Shown one piece after another: positions 50,858-56,587 of a stretch of DNA of 64,000 nucleotides. The position numbers and the translations under genes were made by a program. How positions within the stretch are numbered: the stretch's first letter is position 1; each line of letters opens with the position of its first letter. The DNA is from Onchidella celtica (Eukaryota > Mollusca > Gastropoda > Systellommatophora > Onchidiidae): positions 40,127,550 through 40,191,549 of the forward strand of contig OZ007571.1 of NCBI GenBank assembly GCA_963931925.1. Direction: 5' to 3'. The notes beneath the pieces are model-generated. The model saw nothing but the letters and a program-made list of their open reading frames with translations. It was not told where the DNA came from and did no database searches.

Positions 50858-52761
50858 TCTCTCTTGCTCGCTCGCTCGCATACATTCGTTGTTTAAACTT
50901 TAGATTCTGATTTAAAAAAACATACATGTACATACCATGGCAGAAGGGATGATATCAGTTATGGCATTCACTTTGTCGTTCACTGTCAAAGCCTTCAGCC
51001 ATAGAGAGGTCACGGGATGGGAGATGATGTTGGGGTGAAGATGGTAAAGTAACCAGGGAGGATTAAAAATAAACATTGAAGTTTTTTATGACATATTAAT
51101 TGATGTATGCTACTTCTCCTATGGGACTGGACAAAAAATTAGAGAAGCCGCAAAACCTCGGAAAAGCATGTAGTGAAAGTGATGATGGTACCGTAAATTT
51201 GACATCAGTCTCGGGCTTGGCTTTGAGCTGCCATTATGCTTCATTCCGTGTGCATAACTTATTATAAACACGATACTGAAAGGTCATAATATGCAAAATT
51301 GCATCAAAAGAAATGCATGATGCTATAAGTTTTCCATGGTGACTCTGTCCTTGTTATGGAGGCTCGGATAGGCTTTTGCGTATTTTTTCATCAGGAACTT
51401 ACAACACAACATTGTAATTTACAAGATTTCACGGCATTGTACAACAATCACACCCCCCCCCCCTCCCTTAGGCCCAGGGAAATAAATAGGCACAGTGCCT
51501 ACACCTGCAGGTGATGAAACCCCATCAAAGGTGGGCTGTCATTCAGGGACTGCCACCTCTCGACAGACCGCGGGTGACACTCAATGGCCTTCATTGCTTT
51601 TGTCTTTTATTCAGCTTTTCTTCGTTCTCCCCTTTAACGCCTATATGTTCCCCGCCAAGCAGCAATAGGATCACCTCAGCACTTCCCACAGTATGGGCAA
51701 CAAAAGCAAGATAAGTGAAAAAAATGTGAAAGGCTCCAAGTGGCCGTTATTGTGCCGATGCGCCGTTAAACTTAAACCCAAGCTCAAACTCAATTTCAGA
51801 AATAAAAACTGTGGTGAGTCAAATAAACTTAAAGGTCGACAATATAATCACAACATAATTATTATATAGGCCTACCGGTACATACCTTGGCCTGAAATGA
51901 TCGGAGCACTTCCAGCGCCTTGATATCCCCATTTTGAAGCCTGGACTGTAATTCTTGGAAGCTCAGATTAACGATTTCTTCGTTAATCTATGAACAACAA
52001 TGAGAATGGTCAATTAGCCAGATATGGGCCTATGTAGTGAGGTCGGTCCATCCATTAATGTCTTGAAGTTCAGCTAACTAATGTCCGTCAAATAATGATA
52101 TTATTACATAAGCTACTATTTGACAGGGAGGGTTATAAACCATCCCAGGAGGTGGGTGGGGGAGTTTGCGTCTTCTATCTTTTATTAATAGATACTGACA
52201 GCGACTATAACAGACAACCCCAGCTTTGTTTTGTATACTTAATTCAATATGCCACATTATGTTTCGTCAAGATAATGAGAGTTGGTCTATAAAAATATCA
52301 AAAACGTCCTTTGACATTCACAGCAAAATTCCCATATAGACCATTGGTGTGTCTTAAGACCATTGAAGAGCGGGAGATGAAGAAGAGATAAAAAAAATAA
52401 GAACCATTATCAAAATAGGTCAATATGATTGCCAAATCTAAGCAAAAAAAAAACAAAAAACTGAGTAACACAAATTATGGCACCCCAAAATCATCAAAAT
52501 TGTTGCGTTTACCTCCTCTAAATTCATTTAAAAGCAGTTTGTTTGTTTTGCTTTACAAAGTGATGTTGTTCTTACCTTCAATTGCAATAGCTCGTCTTTT
52601 AACCGCTGAATATTTTCTTTGCTCTTACTGGCTCGTACTTGCATTTTGCTCTTCATCTGTCTGCATTTGTACCAATTAAACAAGCAGTGACCTGAGCCAA
52701 AGCACAAAACTCCGCCCACTACCACAGTAGGCCAATGAGAGCGCCAGACGTCAGGGAAGGA
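25250..52761 (-). CDS. FAAH: Fatty-acid amide hydrolase (17 coding exons; 5' end incomplete)
   Basis: Known role: a membrane-bound amidase-signature serine hydrolase that cleaves fatty-acid amides such as anandamide and oleamide. Seen here: exons 52576-52761, 51886-51987, 50936-50992, 48887-48979, 36011-36082, 35374-35435, 34706-34912, 34145-34179, 33738-33862, 33047-33172, 31820-31917, 30658-30757, 30004-30050, 29200-29239, 27894-28005, 27070-27218 and 25250-25396 join in phase to 585 residues plus stop (human FAAH 579). Counting from the first residue of 52576-52761, Lys140 (IPISVKES), Ser215 (SPGGSSSGEG) and Ser239 (GSDIAGSVRIP) fit human Lys142, Ser217 and Ser241 at a constant offset of two. 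A hydrophobic segment (about 11-30) precedes a basic helix, as in the family's N-terminal membrane anchor. The first exon has no in-frame ATG, so translation must start in an upstream exon. Introns carry a piggyBac-like element and two gypsy-family insertions. Confidence 0.93.
25397..25735 (-). other. Part of the FAAH intron between exons 17 and 18
   Basis: AT-rich, no exon seen. It ends at the TTAA target site of the piggyBac-like element. Confidence 0.7.
25740..26877. mobile_element. piggyBac-like nonautonomous element, 1138 bp
   Basis: TTAA at 25736-25739 and 26878-26881 flanks ends that start CCCTAGTCCTGCG and, inverted, CCCTCGTCCTGCG (12 of 13 match). A TTAA duplication with CCC-starting ends is diagnostic of the piggyBac superfamily. 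Internal GGGAGGCCA motifs near the left end repeat as subterminal copies. The 85-codon frame at 25853-26110 shows no DDE transposase motifs, so the copy is nonautonomous. It sits in a FAAH intron and leaves both splice sites intact. Confidence 0.85.
27070..27218 (-). CDS. FAAH: FAAH exon 17
   Basis: 149 nt, phase 1 to 0. It encodes AVTYTSIYNVVDYPAGVLPV, then TTVTAGDVARTMDPDIYP. The human protein has the D-F/Y-P-A-G-V-V/L-P-V-T-T-V motif here. The acceptor is CCTGACAG and the donor AAG/GTACAA. Confidence 0.93.
27219..27893 (-). other. FAAH intron between exons 16 and 17
   Basis: AT-rich with one G homopolymer near 27404. No other feature seen. Confidence 0.7.
27894..28005 (-). CDS. FAAH: FAAH exon 16
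   Basis: 112 nt, phase 0 to 1. It encodes IYEKEFTEKWISEKLDIVIC, then PCMPCAATESKVSSKLL and the first base of Gly. The human equivalent is the region around QWRALDLDVVLTPMLAPA. The acceptor is TGTTGCAG and the donor TTGG/GTAAGT. Confidence 0.92.
28006..29199 (-). other. FAAH intron between exons 15 and 16
   Basis: 1.2 kb, AT-rich. A 136-codon frame at 28207-28617 on the - strand is rich in Phe, Tyr and Ser with no family motif. I treat it as chance in AT-rich DNA. Confidence 0.6.
29200..29239 (-). CDS. FAAH: FAAH exon 15 (40 nt)
   Basis: Between TTCCACAG and AAG/GTAAGC. Only the phase-2 entry gives an open frame that joins the next exon: SIYDWFKKTVESK, which aligns with the human segment around GKLWELQHEIE. 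Its phase requires the 47-nt exon at 30004-30050 upstream, and the two support each other. Confidence 0.8.
29240..30003 (-). other. FAAH intron between exons 14 and 15
   Basis: AT-rich, nothing recognised. Confidence 0.6.
30004..30050 (-). CDS. FAAH: FAAH exon 14 (47 nt)
   Basis: Bounded by TTTGCCTTCCAG and GCG/GTATGT, encoding EYDPIPVGVMKRKPM plus two bases of Arg. Length 3n+2 restores the phase between exons 13 and 15. Human has PRLSAFLSNMKSRS here, so conservation is low, as expected for this surface loop. The + strand 99-codon frame over it is a shadow. Confidence 0.8.
30051..30657 (-). other. FAAH intron between exons 13 and 14
   Basis: AT-rich, with a short ATT microsatellite near 30433-30452. 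Confidence 0.6.
30658..30757 (-). CDS. FAAH: FAAH exon 13
   Basis: 100 nt, phase 2 to 0. The split codon gives Leu, then KYDKASETMYKLYKFHQQPY and FIRRILASLKELM. It corresponds to the hydrophobic alpha18-alpha19 cap that inserts in membranes in mammalian FAAH (LPQWLKGLLAFLV). This version is more basic. The donor is ATG/GTAAAC. Confidence 0.88.
30758..31819 (-). other. FAAH intron between exons 12 and 13
   Basis: 1.06 kb of AT-rich DNA with several ACATGTA words. No exon or element recognised. Confidence 0.6.
31820..31917 (-). CDS. FAAH: FAAH exon 12
   Basis: 98 nt, phase 0 to 2. It encodes LVETQPYKPLYAMIDLLVPA, then ILGDDGDSYTDL. Matches the human LVPFLPSN...LFSDGGHTFL region. The acceptor is TTCCTTAG and the donor TTTT/GTAAGT. 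Confidence 0.9.
31918..33046 (-). other. FAAH intron between exons 11 and 12
   Basis: 1.13 kb. The part at 32705-32755 resembles the end of the short inverted-repeat element at 62818 (CAGAAAGAAAAAGTTGTA), so it may hold an old copy. Otherwise AT-rich. Confidence 0.5.
33047..33172 (-). CDS. FAAH: FAAH exon 11
   Basis: 126 nt, phase 0 to 0. It encodes IFLSQEPLRIGYYLYDGCTR, then CVPAVERAVLLGKKALENLG and HT. Human has PLRVGYYETDNYTMPSPAMRRAV here. The acceptor is GATTTCAG and the donor ACG/GTAAGT. Confidence 0.93.
33173..33737 (-). other. FAAH intron between exons 10 and 11
   Basis: AT-rich, nothing recognised. Confidence 0.6.
33738..33862 (-). CDS. FAAH: FAAH exon 10
   Basis: 125 nt, phase 1 to 0. 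It encodes VPATSGPMGRDVSSLVHFMR, then FRLDPSVPQIPFREE near its end. The GPM-x-RDV and FRLDP-x-VP-x-x-PFREE blocks are shared with human FAAH. The donor is GAG/GTATTG. Confidence 0.94.
34145..34179 (-). CDS. FAAH: FAAH exon 9 (35-nt microexon)
   Basis: Joins AG+C (Ser) upstream to G+TT (Val) downstream and encodes SSKGSFGTEALG. Human has the loop LSKSGLKGCVYGQEAV here. The acceptor is CTTTCAG and the donor GGAG/GTCAGA. Skipping it would shift the frame. Confidence 0.85.
34180..34705 (-). other. FAAH intron between exons 8 and 9
   Basis: Contains a CT microsatellite followed by CA (34324-34385), otherwise AT-rich. Confidence 0.7.
34706..34912 (-). CDS. FAAH: FAAH exon 8 (catalytic core)
   Basis: 207 nt, phase 2 to 2. 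It carries the amidase signature: SPGGSSSGEGAIIGGQGSVL with the bridging Ser215, then GIGSDIAGSVRIPAHYSGIC with nucleophile Ser239. The Gly before Gly-Ser in human (DIGGS) is Ala here (DIAGS), a variant seen in other amidase-signature proteins. The acceptor is TTATTCTAG and the donor AG/GTATAA. Confidence 0.96.
34913..35373 (-). other. FAAH intron between exons 7 and 8
   Basis: 461 bp, no other feature seen. Confidence 0.7.
35374..35435 (-). CDS. FAAH: FAAH exon 7
   Basis: 62 nt, phase 0 to 2, encoding VLKAKGAVPFIRTNLPQGMR plus two bases of Ser. Human has LKLQGAVPFVHTNVPQSM here. The acceptor is ATATTTCAG and the donor GAG/GTAAAT. Confidence 0.94.
35436..36010 (-). other. FAAH intron between exons 6 and 7
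   Basis: AT-rich, nothing recognised. Confidence 0.6.
36011..36082 (-). CDS. FAAH: FAAH exon 6
   Basis: 72 nt, phase 0 to 0, encoding GEDCTAGFGELIGQLKAEDA and ILVT. It aligns to the human GQDSTLGLSLNEG...D segment after the catalytic Lys loop. The acceptor is CCTGTTACAG and the donor ACG/GTAAGC. Confidence 0.9.
36083..37955 (-). other. FAAH intron between exons 5 and 6, part left of the gypsy element
   Basis: Mixed-composition DNA. 36570-37480 has higher GC, a CTATATAAATA box near 37110 and a short palindromic GC patch near 37164-37187 (CCGTCGCCCTCGGGCGCGG). It may be an old LTR or promoter-bearing element, but no ends or target duplication were found. A 14-C run lies at about 37624-37638. 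Confidence 0.4.
37956..40523 (-). mobile_element. 3' LTR of the complete gypsy element (2568 bp)
   Basis: Runs from TGTTGGATGAAC to CCTCTCACA on the + strand. In element sense it starts TGTGAGAGGATGAAC and ends GTTCATCCAACA. It is nearly identical to the LTR at 45982-48548. An AATAAA in element sense lies at 38062-38067, close to the downstream end. A TA-rich tract lies near 38873-38886 and a G run near 39426-39437. CATC precedes it at 37952-37955. Confidence 0.92.
38062..38067 (-). terminator. LTR polyadenylation signal (3' LTR)
   Basis: AATAAA in element sense, about 105 bp from the downstream end of the LTR. The same hexamer is at 46088-46093 in the other LTR. Because FAAH is read in the same direction, this signal could also end FAAH transcripts prematurely. 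Confidence 0.5.
40524..40540 (-). other. Polypurine tract
   Basis: In element sense the sequence directly before the 3' LTR is AGCAGGGGAGAA, purine-rich as needed to prime plus-strand DNA synthesis. Confidence 0.7.
40541..41131 (-). other. Noncoding stretch between pol and the 3' LTR
   Basis: About 590 bp after the pol stop codon without an open frame of note. An env-like or accessory ORF is not present. Confidence 0.6.
41132..45067 (-). CDS. pol: Gypsy pol polyprotein (1311 aa)
   Basis: An uninterrupted frame encoding, in order, an aspartic protease with DTGS at residues 65-68, a reverse transcriptase with YLDD at about 486-489, an RNase H with VLEVDAS, an integrase with an HHCC zinc finger beginning near 910 (HQGPERTLAHIRQRTYWP) and a DDE core (DFAK, HSDQGRQF near 1035 and the CERFNRT Glu box), and a C-terminal GPY/F-like part (DPYPGPVHTVL). 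The product matures the particle, copies the RNA and integrates the cDNA. No chromodomain is seen. It overlaps gag by 79 nt in the -1 frame, so expression by -1 frameshifting is likely. The first ATG of this frame lies inside gag. No stop or missing catalytic residue was found. Confidence 0.95.
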   Translation of the reverse strand: MWTTGTLRKGLPPLSTQATGGRATPVDQSPATDGSSEDSFTRRAVGELPVRTVQLNGIPVTGTIDTGSQVTTVTSAIYQRHFKGKLQRPTQHYKLTAANGLSIPYEGYMVADVTVDGQTAQDRIVFVLSGDGPALNSCLIGMNVLNHLDVTLPPPNFSQQQHPYARAPKQATVIPARTVKTVVATGGNTRNQETVILEAIVDGPRRGLAVLTTYVTPIDGKLKVLVMNETDEDVVLPARAPLGKIYPASPAVHVNHVNCESPRSPVNHPPRQGPTPEALQKLTEMVSIPTLNNHEQTTLRDLLVTHQDVFAWTDAELGYTDRVQHNIVVTDDTPVSQPYRRIPPSQLKEVQEHIEDLLRRGVIQPSSSPYASPIVVCRKKSGELRLCVDYRQLNNITRKDAFPLPRIDECLDILGGSKFFSTLDLASGYHQVAMSEESREKTAFICPFGLYEYNRMPFGLCNAPATFQRLMQSTMSDFIFKILLVYLDDLLVFSPTLTEHLERLESVFTRLRAIGVRLNPNKCSFARSSVPFLGHTISNEGISTDEDKVRAITEYPMPKTMRDLRTFLGMVGYYRRFIKHFARIARPLHEVISKANQQNQGSYKKHQKLGELWTTECRQAFLELRDALYSDAVMLAYPDFDKPFVLEVDASHEGLGAVLSQEKDGRRRVISYASRGLRPNERKMRGYSSYKLELLAMKWAITEKYRGYLLGNCFTVYTDNNPLSHILSSKRSAVEQRWIAELAMFNFDIKYRSGKENANADALSRHPLPAPPDEDADELVTIASACLQSTTHLPLEVATTVGEEVFVNHLHLSPAKALIPSLNNEDLAAAQEDDPAIQVVYRAVRAQQKPTAIERKDLTSDTLAILKQWHKLSIHDSILVRKILDPVHGEVKQVVLPSKYRETAIRFAHDGTGHQGPERTLAHIRQRTYWPDQTSMVQQYCQQCERCQRSKHPPVRVAKPTGHLVATHPLQIVAMDFAKIEPTTDGYENILVMTDVFTKWTVAVPTKDQTAATVVRHLIHSWIVHYGVPERLHSDQGRQFEAEVVRQLCSHYGITKSRTTAYHPQGNGQCERFNRTMFSLLSTLLPEQKLRWREYLPELTFCYNATPHSSTGVSPYELLFGRKPRLPLDVYLGDETPASTSVGDYVQRHIQRLNELRAKVARKVESTHLLQDARRTTPHNAAHLQPGDHVLVKHHYPGRHKIQDPYPGPVHTVLSVPPPHGGYFTIRNPDGDASAVNGDLLRLFHPPVVNTHPQHPPPLPASTDVWYFPAHHPCQPPAARPDRQPGMTTSQRLPPVRRSSRPHRQPQRLDL
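44989..45918 (-). CDS. gag: Gypsy gag (309 aa)
   Basis: Starts at ATG 45918, 63 bp inside the 5' LTR boundary. A Pro-rich N-terminal segment is followed by a retrotransposon-type capsid region with QCRQRPGETVRGFSHRLRDM at about 125-145. A single CCHC zinc knuckle (C282-x2-C285-x4-H290-x4-C295, within ACFQCGRQGHFAKDC) lies just before the end. Gag forms the particle and packages RNA. It ends at TAG (44989-44991) within the overlap with pol. Confidence 0.93.
   Translation of the reverse strand: MPRTTGSRSSDEEQPPAPPPMPTQPYIIMAAEQPRIDTFYGDMGRGGAERFEGQLRACWSSRPELSEDHRLTILLNSVGPEVRAELKCHPREVQRDPERALQCILEAFGEHRSPSDLFIALSQCRQRPGETVRGFSHRLRDMFDALTKRQSALREPIYEESILRDIFMGALSSESLTAQLREYRFQHPDATFLDIRNTAIRWYDDRGHPDSHVQAIATRADNRPPQHSAAATANTSDRAIADLNGRLEKMEALLSRLAEEEPLSHRRRRTRGQRTERGPGACFQCGRQGHFAKDCRRYPRKPQGEGRPL
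45958..45976 (-). other. Primer-binding site, tRNA-Leu type
   Basis: In element sense TGGTGTCAAGAAGTGGGAT starts five bases after the 5' LTR. It is complementary to the 3' end of an animal tRNA-Leu (CCA tail, then TGTCAGAAGTGGGAT on the complementary side) except for one extra A. TGG at the start fits pairing with the tRNA CCA end. Confidence 0.65.
45982..48548 (-). mobile_element. 5' LTR of the complete gypsy element (2567 bp)
   Basis: Almost identical to 37956-40523. Carries the promoter and start of the element's RNA in element sense. Ends at CCTCTCACA, then CATC. Contains the same AATAAA (46088-46093), TA-rich tract near 46899-46912 and G run near 47453-47462. Confidence 0.92.
48610..48773 (+). 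repeat. Dispersed SINE-like repeat, copy A
   Basis: Shares GTGGGCGCTTCTGGTA, TCTCCTTCTG, the TTCTATCCATC/TCTATCTATC block and a CCAAACTCAAACTCAAAAC end with 60140-60280, at the same spacing and in the same orientation. The family has no coding region. Confidence 0.55.
48774..48858. repeat. CT microsatellite
   Basis: An interrupted (CT)n with TTT and CGC breaks. In FAAH pre-mRNA it reads as GA, starting 29 nt after the exon 5 donor. Confidence 0.9.
48887..48979 (-). CDS. FAAH: FAAH exon 5 (catalytic lysine)
   Basis: 93 nt, phase 0 to 0. It encodes AQASHLDKLSSTERGTLHGI, then PISVKESIGLK with catalytic Lys140. Human has LLYGVPVSLKECF here. The acceptor is ACAAATTCTCAG and the donor AAG/GTAAAC. 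The exon is flanked on both sides by gypsy-family insertions. Confidence 0.93.
49014..50238 (-). mobile_element. Internally deleted solo LTR of the gypsy family (1225 bp)
   Basis: Has the same ends (TGTTGGATGAAC and CCTCTCACA) as the 2.57-kb LTRs but lacks most of their central part. The junction lies near 49215, after AGCCATAAGC. GTAA flanks it at 49010-49013 and 50239-50242, a third independent 4-bp duplication. It is more diverged than the LTRs of the complete element. It lies between FAAH exons 4 and 5. Confidence 0.9.
50243..50935 (-). other. FAAH intron between exons 4 and 5
   Basis: Contains a G run near 50529-50540 and the CT tract at 50761-50880. No exon or element otherwise. Confidence 0.6.
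50761..50880. repeat. CT microsatellite
   Basis: About 120 bp of (CT)n with regular TTT interruptions, ending in CTCG repeats. In FAAH pre-mRNA it reads as GA and begins 55 nt after the exon 4 donor. Long frames across it are artefacts. Confidence 0.95.
50936..50992 (-). CDS. FAAH: FAAH exon 4
   Basis: 57 nt, phase 0 to 0, encoding ALTVNDKVNAITDIIPSAM. Human has KAWEVNKGTNCVTSYLAD here. The acceptor is a long pyrimidine-rich stretch ending GGCTGAAG. The donor is ATG/GTATGT. Confidence 0.87.
50993..51885 (-). other. FAAH intron between exons 3 and 4
   Basis: 893 bp with a 9-C run near 51452 and a SINE-like repeat at about 51560-51800. No exon seen. Confidence 0.6.
51560..51800 (+). repeat. 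SINE-like repeat
   Basis: Ends GTGCCGATGCGCCGTTAAAC, then CTTAAACCCAAGCTCAAACTCAA. The 'gcgccgttaaac...aaactcaa' tail is a common invertebrate SINE ending and resembles the tails of the copies at 48610 and 60120. The head was not defined. Confidence 0.4.
51886..51987 (-). CDS. FAAH: FAAH exon 3
   Basis: 102 nt, phase 0 to 0. It encodes INEEIVNLSFQELQSRLQNG, then DIKALEVLRSFQAK. Human has SEALLALPLPQLVQKLHSRE here. The acceptor is TTGTTCATAG and the donor AAG/GTATGT. Confidence 0.92.
51988..52575 (-). other. FAAH intron between exons 2 and 3
   Basis: AT-rich, nothing recognised. Confidence 0.6.
52576..52761 (-). CDS. FAAH: FAAH exon 2 (membrane anchor)
   Basis: Best acceptor TTACTCTTCGACCCAG, giving SFPDVWRSHWPTVVVGGVLC (start of the hydrophobic anchor), then FGSGHCLFNWYKCRQMKSKM and a Lys/Arg/Glu-rich helix. 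It ends AAG/GTAAGA in phase 0. Its length matches the first 31 residues of human FAAH plus the basic stretch. Upstream the frame stays open to a TAA at about 52820 but has no ATG, so this exon needs a 5' partner. Confidence 0.8.
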
Positions 52762-53917
52762 CTGGGTCGAAGAGTAAACAGAATTGCAGAAGAGTAGGCC
52801 TATAGGTGCATGTATTGAAATTAATTACAATTACAGTTCGGGGGCTGTTGTTGTTGTGGTTGTTGTTTTTCCAGTATTTTGAGGTTCAATGACAAAGTGA
52901 TGAATTGAATCAAGAATCCACACATTTCATTTAGCAATAAAATAATTGCCGTCCCATTTTAGTAAAAACTGCATGTATTCCAACCGCTTTTCTAATGTGC
53001 GTATATTATTGTAGGGAAGAGGGGCGGACTGCCTTTTGGCAAATTTGTAGTCACAGCCGACAACAATCATGCATCTCTGCGCCTTCTTTCGCAAAGGGCA
53101 AGCGCACTTTGTAAGTGACATCGAAGGGCAGGCAAATGGGTTCGGGGAATATAACATAGGCTACAAGCAAGTCGTCATGCATCTTAATGTCTAAGTTTAT
53201 TAGCATGATGTTTATAGAGTCCGAGAAACATGGGTTCCAGTGTGTGATAAGGCACGAGTAAGTTTGCATGTCAAACTACGCTTCATGACTACCTATTTCG
53301 AGAAAATTGTCTGATTGTGGTAAAGAGGGTTTTGGAACATGTGTCAGCACACAGGGGGTTGGGGGGGGGGGGGTTGAAACAAAACAAATGCTTCGTGCTT
53401 GCCAAGTTGAATCTCTAGAGAAAAGACTTGGTAATGGCAAGTAAAGTCCGACAGTGATGACAGTTGTAGATCACTGTGTGCATGTGTGGCTGGGGGGGGG
53501 GGGGGGACAACATAGTTTAACTGAAATTTCCTTTAATTTTTCAGACATGAATCATGACTGAGATACCCTTCCCCCAACACATACACCCATATACTTTTTG
53601 TTTTGTTTTGGTGTTGTTGTTGTTGTTTGTTTATGAAGTGCACCCGTTCTGATTTACAATGTAGCATTTTATTCATAATGTATACCCATAGTGGATAAAG
53701 CAACAAGTACGCTTGTACACCTTCGACATCATTCGTGTCATGGTTCTGCCATCGCCGCATCATCATCATGATGAAAATCCGCACTATAATCACTGACCCA
53801 TGGCCCATGAGCATCTATAATACATTTATAATAACAGTATCTTCGTTAGGTCCGATACTTCTCCGGGCTCAAAATAGTGCTAACATTAGAAATAAACAGG
53901 AAACCGAGGAGGGGGAG

Positions 53918-53975
53918 AGAATGTGGGAAGGAGAGAGAGAGACAGACAGAGAAAGAGAGAGGGGGAGAAAGAGCA
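53918..53975. repeat. GA-rich simple repeat
   Basis: An imperfect (GA)n with GACAGACA and GGGAGA breaks. Confidence 0.7.
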
Positions 53976-55255
53976 TGCATACACCATCAAGAACAGTATT
54001 CTTTTTAGTTACATCAAAGAAGGTCGTCCTATATGCAGTGTAATGAAAGTAGCAAATTACCTCACAGTAAGATTACAAGAGCTCATTTCAAAGACTAATA
54101 AATGAAACTCACCCTCAAATAGTTATTAACTTGATGATACATTTTCAGTCGGCCTGTACCCTTACTAACTTGATCTGGAGCTCTTGGGATCGACACCAAA
54201 CACAGGTGACCAACAAACACGACAGTGTGGTACTGGTAAGTTTAATGACGCCAGGTAAGATAGGCTAGATATGGCTGTATATTTATGCATACAATTATTC
54301 GTCCGCTCAACAATTTGACACACAGTGCTAAAAGCAGTACACTTATGTCCCAGGTGATAGAAGGACCAGAAAGCTGAAGCGTCACGGATCATGTGACAGC
54401 GAACAATAATTATCCACCCCTACCCTGACCGGGCTAGTCTAAAGGGAATTAGGAGCATGACTACCCTGAATTATGTAAATTAATGGGGAATGCATGTAAC
54501 TTCTACAGTTGGTGTAGCATTATTTGAGCTTCAAAATACGATACAGAACCACTCTGTCGTATGGCCAAGAGCTGAGATATAAGCCTTCAAAGTTATGAAA
54601 ATTATAATCTGGACGAAAAAATTCCCAGCAACACTCTACTAAGGTGCGGTTGTCTTGTTTGCTGTGCAACCTGACACCCATGCGTAGGAAATGAAACCTG
54701 TGTTCTCAGCATCAGTGACAGGTCGGGGCAGTATATGTACTAGGCTGTATCTCACCACTTGACGTGCCACTGTGTTGTCTAGACTGTATCAGTGTATGGG
54801 CAGTGAAACCGCGCATGGAGACCTCAGTGGCCATTCCCAAGGTACTGAGTCTTGGGCCATGCATCGCTGCCATTGAACCCAAGAAAAGATCATTGTGTGG
54901 TTAGACGCAGTGTAATATAACAAACATCTTGAGAACTTCAACTCTGTGTGTTGGTGAGATGTAGACAAAATAATAATGATAATAATATAGGGCTTTAATA
55001 TAAAAGTGAAAGACAAATGAAGGGAATAGGGCGAGGGGAAAGATGATCAACATCGAAAATACGAAAAAAAAAAAAAAAGCAAGAAAACTCTCAGTTCAAT
55101 ATATTTATTATTATTATTGTCACAAAGCGCAGGTGTAGACAACAGTATTGCATATATGAGGTTTGCAACCTTGGGATGTTCGGCCTATGTGAGACTACAT
55201 CACATCAATGGAACCAAGTGCTTTATAGTTACACATAATAAACTTTATTGGGACA

Positions 55256-55395
55256 CTTGACAAAGGCGAAAGCCGAAAATTTGTGTATTTTTTGTCTTCT
55301 CTTTAGTTTGCTTTGTATTGTTTGGGTTTTATTTCTCACGCGGGGCTTCGCAACATACAACCTTTTCTTTTTGCCCAATTTTGACTTTACTGGGA
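55256..55395 (-). repeat. Fragment of the short inverted-repeat family
   Basis: The reverse complement matches 62818-62955: AAAATTGGGCAAAAAGAAAA, then CCCTGCGTGAGAAATAAAAC, AAACGATACAAAGCAAA and TTTCGGCTTTCGCC occur in the same order. One terminal arm is present and the other end was not found. Confidence 0.6.
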
Positions 55396-55867
55396 CACGT
55401 GGGATGGGGGTTTAATTTACGTCAGTAAAACAGTCTAAGATAATTTGAAGTGGATCAGTTAATTTTGAAAGCAATATACGTGACTGAAAAGACGGACAGA
55501 TATTTCATACAGATATAATGACAATGATTCAAACATAATACATGTAACAACAATGATCCAAACGAATTACCTGAAATAAAGGCTTTTGATTAATGCAATG
55601 AAAAATGGCCATCTCCTATGCATACACTGAAACACAGATAACAGGTATTTTATATGTAAATCTCACGGGCTCAGCAGTCAATGAAAATTCCACACATATA
55701 CCCACACTCTTCCAATAACTAGTCTACCTAAACTGTTACTTGTCCTAAGTCCGAATCTGTGATCTTGACGGCGGTGGTCCTAAACACAAAAATGCCTGAT
55801 CTATTGAGAACTGGAATCCACGAAAATATTGTCCTTTAAGAGCACTTACGGGTTATGAAACAGTAGA

Positions 55868-56228
55868 TCGAAATGTCCTGATCACATCTTCAGGATACAC
55901 AATCTATATACTGAATGTCCTTATCACATGTACAGGATACACTGTCAATGCACACAAAGTGTCCTGGTCATATTTGCAGGATACAAACTATTACAACTGT
56001 CCTGACTATATCTATAGACTGGACATATATCAAAAGCTCTGTTCACGTCCACAAGATATAAACTACGGTACTGTATAACTAATTGTCCTGACCGCTCGTA
56101 CAGTATGCAACTGAAGGCTCTGGTCACAGTCACGGGATATCATAGATCGTGGAATAACGGTATTCCACGATCTATGAGGATATACGATTTAACGAAATGT
56201 CCTAACCATATGCACAGGATACTTTACT
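55868..56228. repeat. Degenerate 40-45 bp tandem repeat
   Basis: About nine units, each starting TGTCCTGATCACAT or a variant and followed by ACAGGATACA (for example near 55873, 55916, 55959, 56002, 56083 and 56197). A perfect hairpin lies inside at 56141-56176. Confidence 0.7.
56141..56176. repeat. Perfect palindrome, 16-bp arms, 4-nt loop
   Basis: CATAGATCGTGGAATA (56141-56156), loop ACGG, then its exact reverse complement (56161-56176). Confidence 0.9.
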
Positions 56229-56587
56229 GAAGAAAAAAAAAAGCAACAAACAGGTGGTCCCTTTGGGCCTTGGGCTCTTCCCGCTGTTCTGCACAATTCA
56301 GATACAAACTGGATACCATGCACTAAGCGCGGACAGGAGCCTGCCTGGTCAGGCTGAGACATACAGGTCTTACACTGCCACAACAAGCGAGTATAACACT
56401 GGAACATAAGAGTTCCTTGTAAACTTAGGATATGTGCAACGTGCACCGCGCTACATGAGCTAAATTTAAACTTCGACTCACACGCCACTCTAACCGAGCT
56501 TATTTCATGTTCTAACGGAACTAGAAAAGTAACAATTTACTATGACTAAGTTGTACGTGAATTGAAAGTCATAAACGCTCTTCACGC

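Larger units (their letters stand above)
52830..55860 (-). other. Long 5' intron or upstream region of FAAH
   Basis: No exon recognised. Holds G runs near 53350-53371 and 53491-53506, a GA tract at 53918-53970, a sequence at 55256-55390 related to the inverted-repeat element at 62818 (copy in opposite orientation), and A/T-rich stretches. Open frames here are short and without motifs. Confidence 0.5.

Noticed and set aside
50684-50933. Open frames of Ser/Leu or Arg/Glu repeats
   Set aside because: They are translations of the CT microsatellite.
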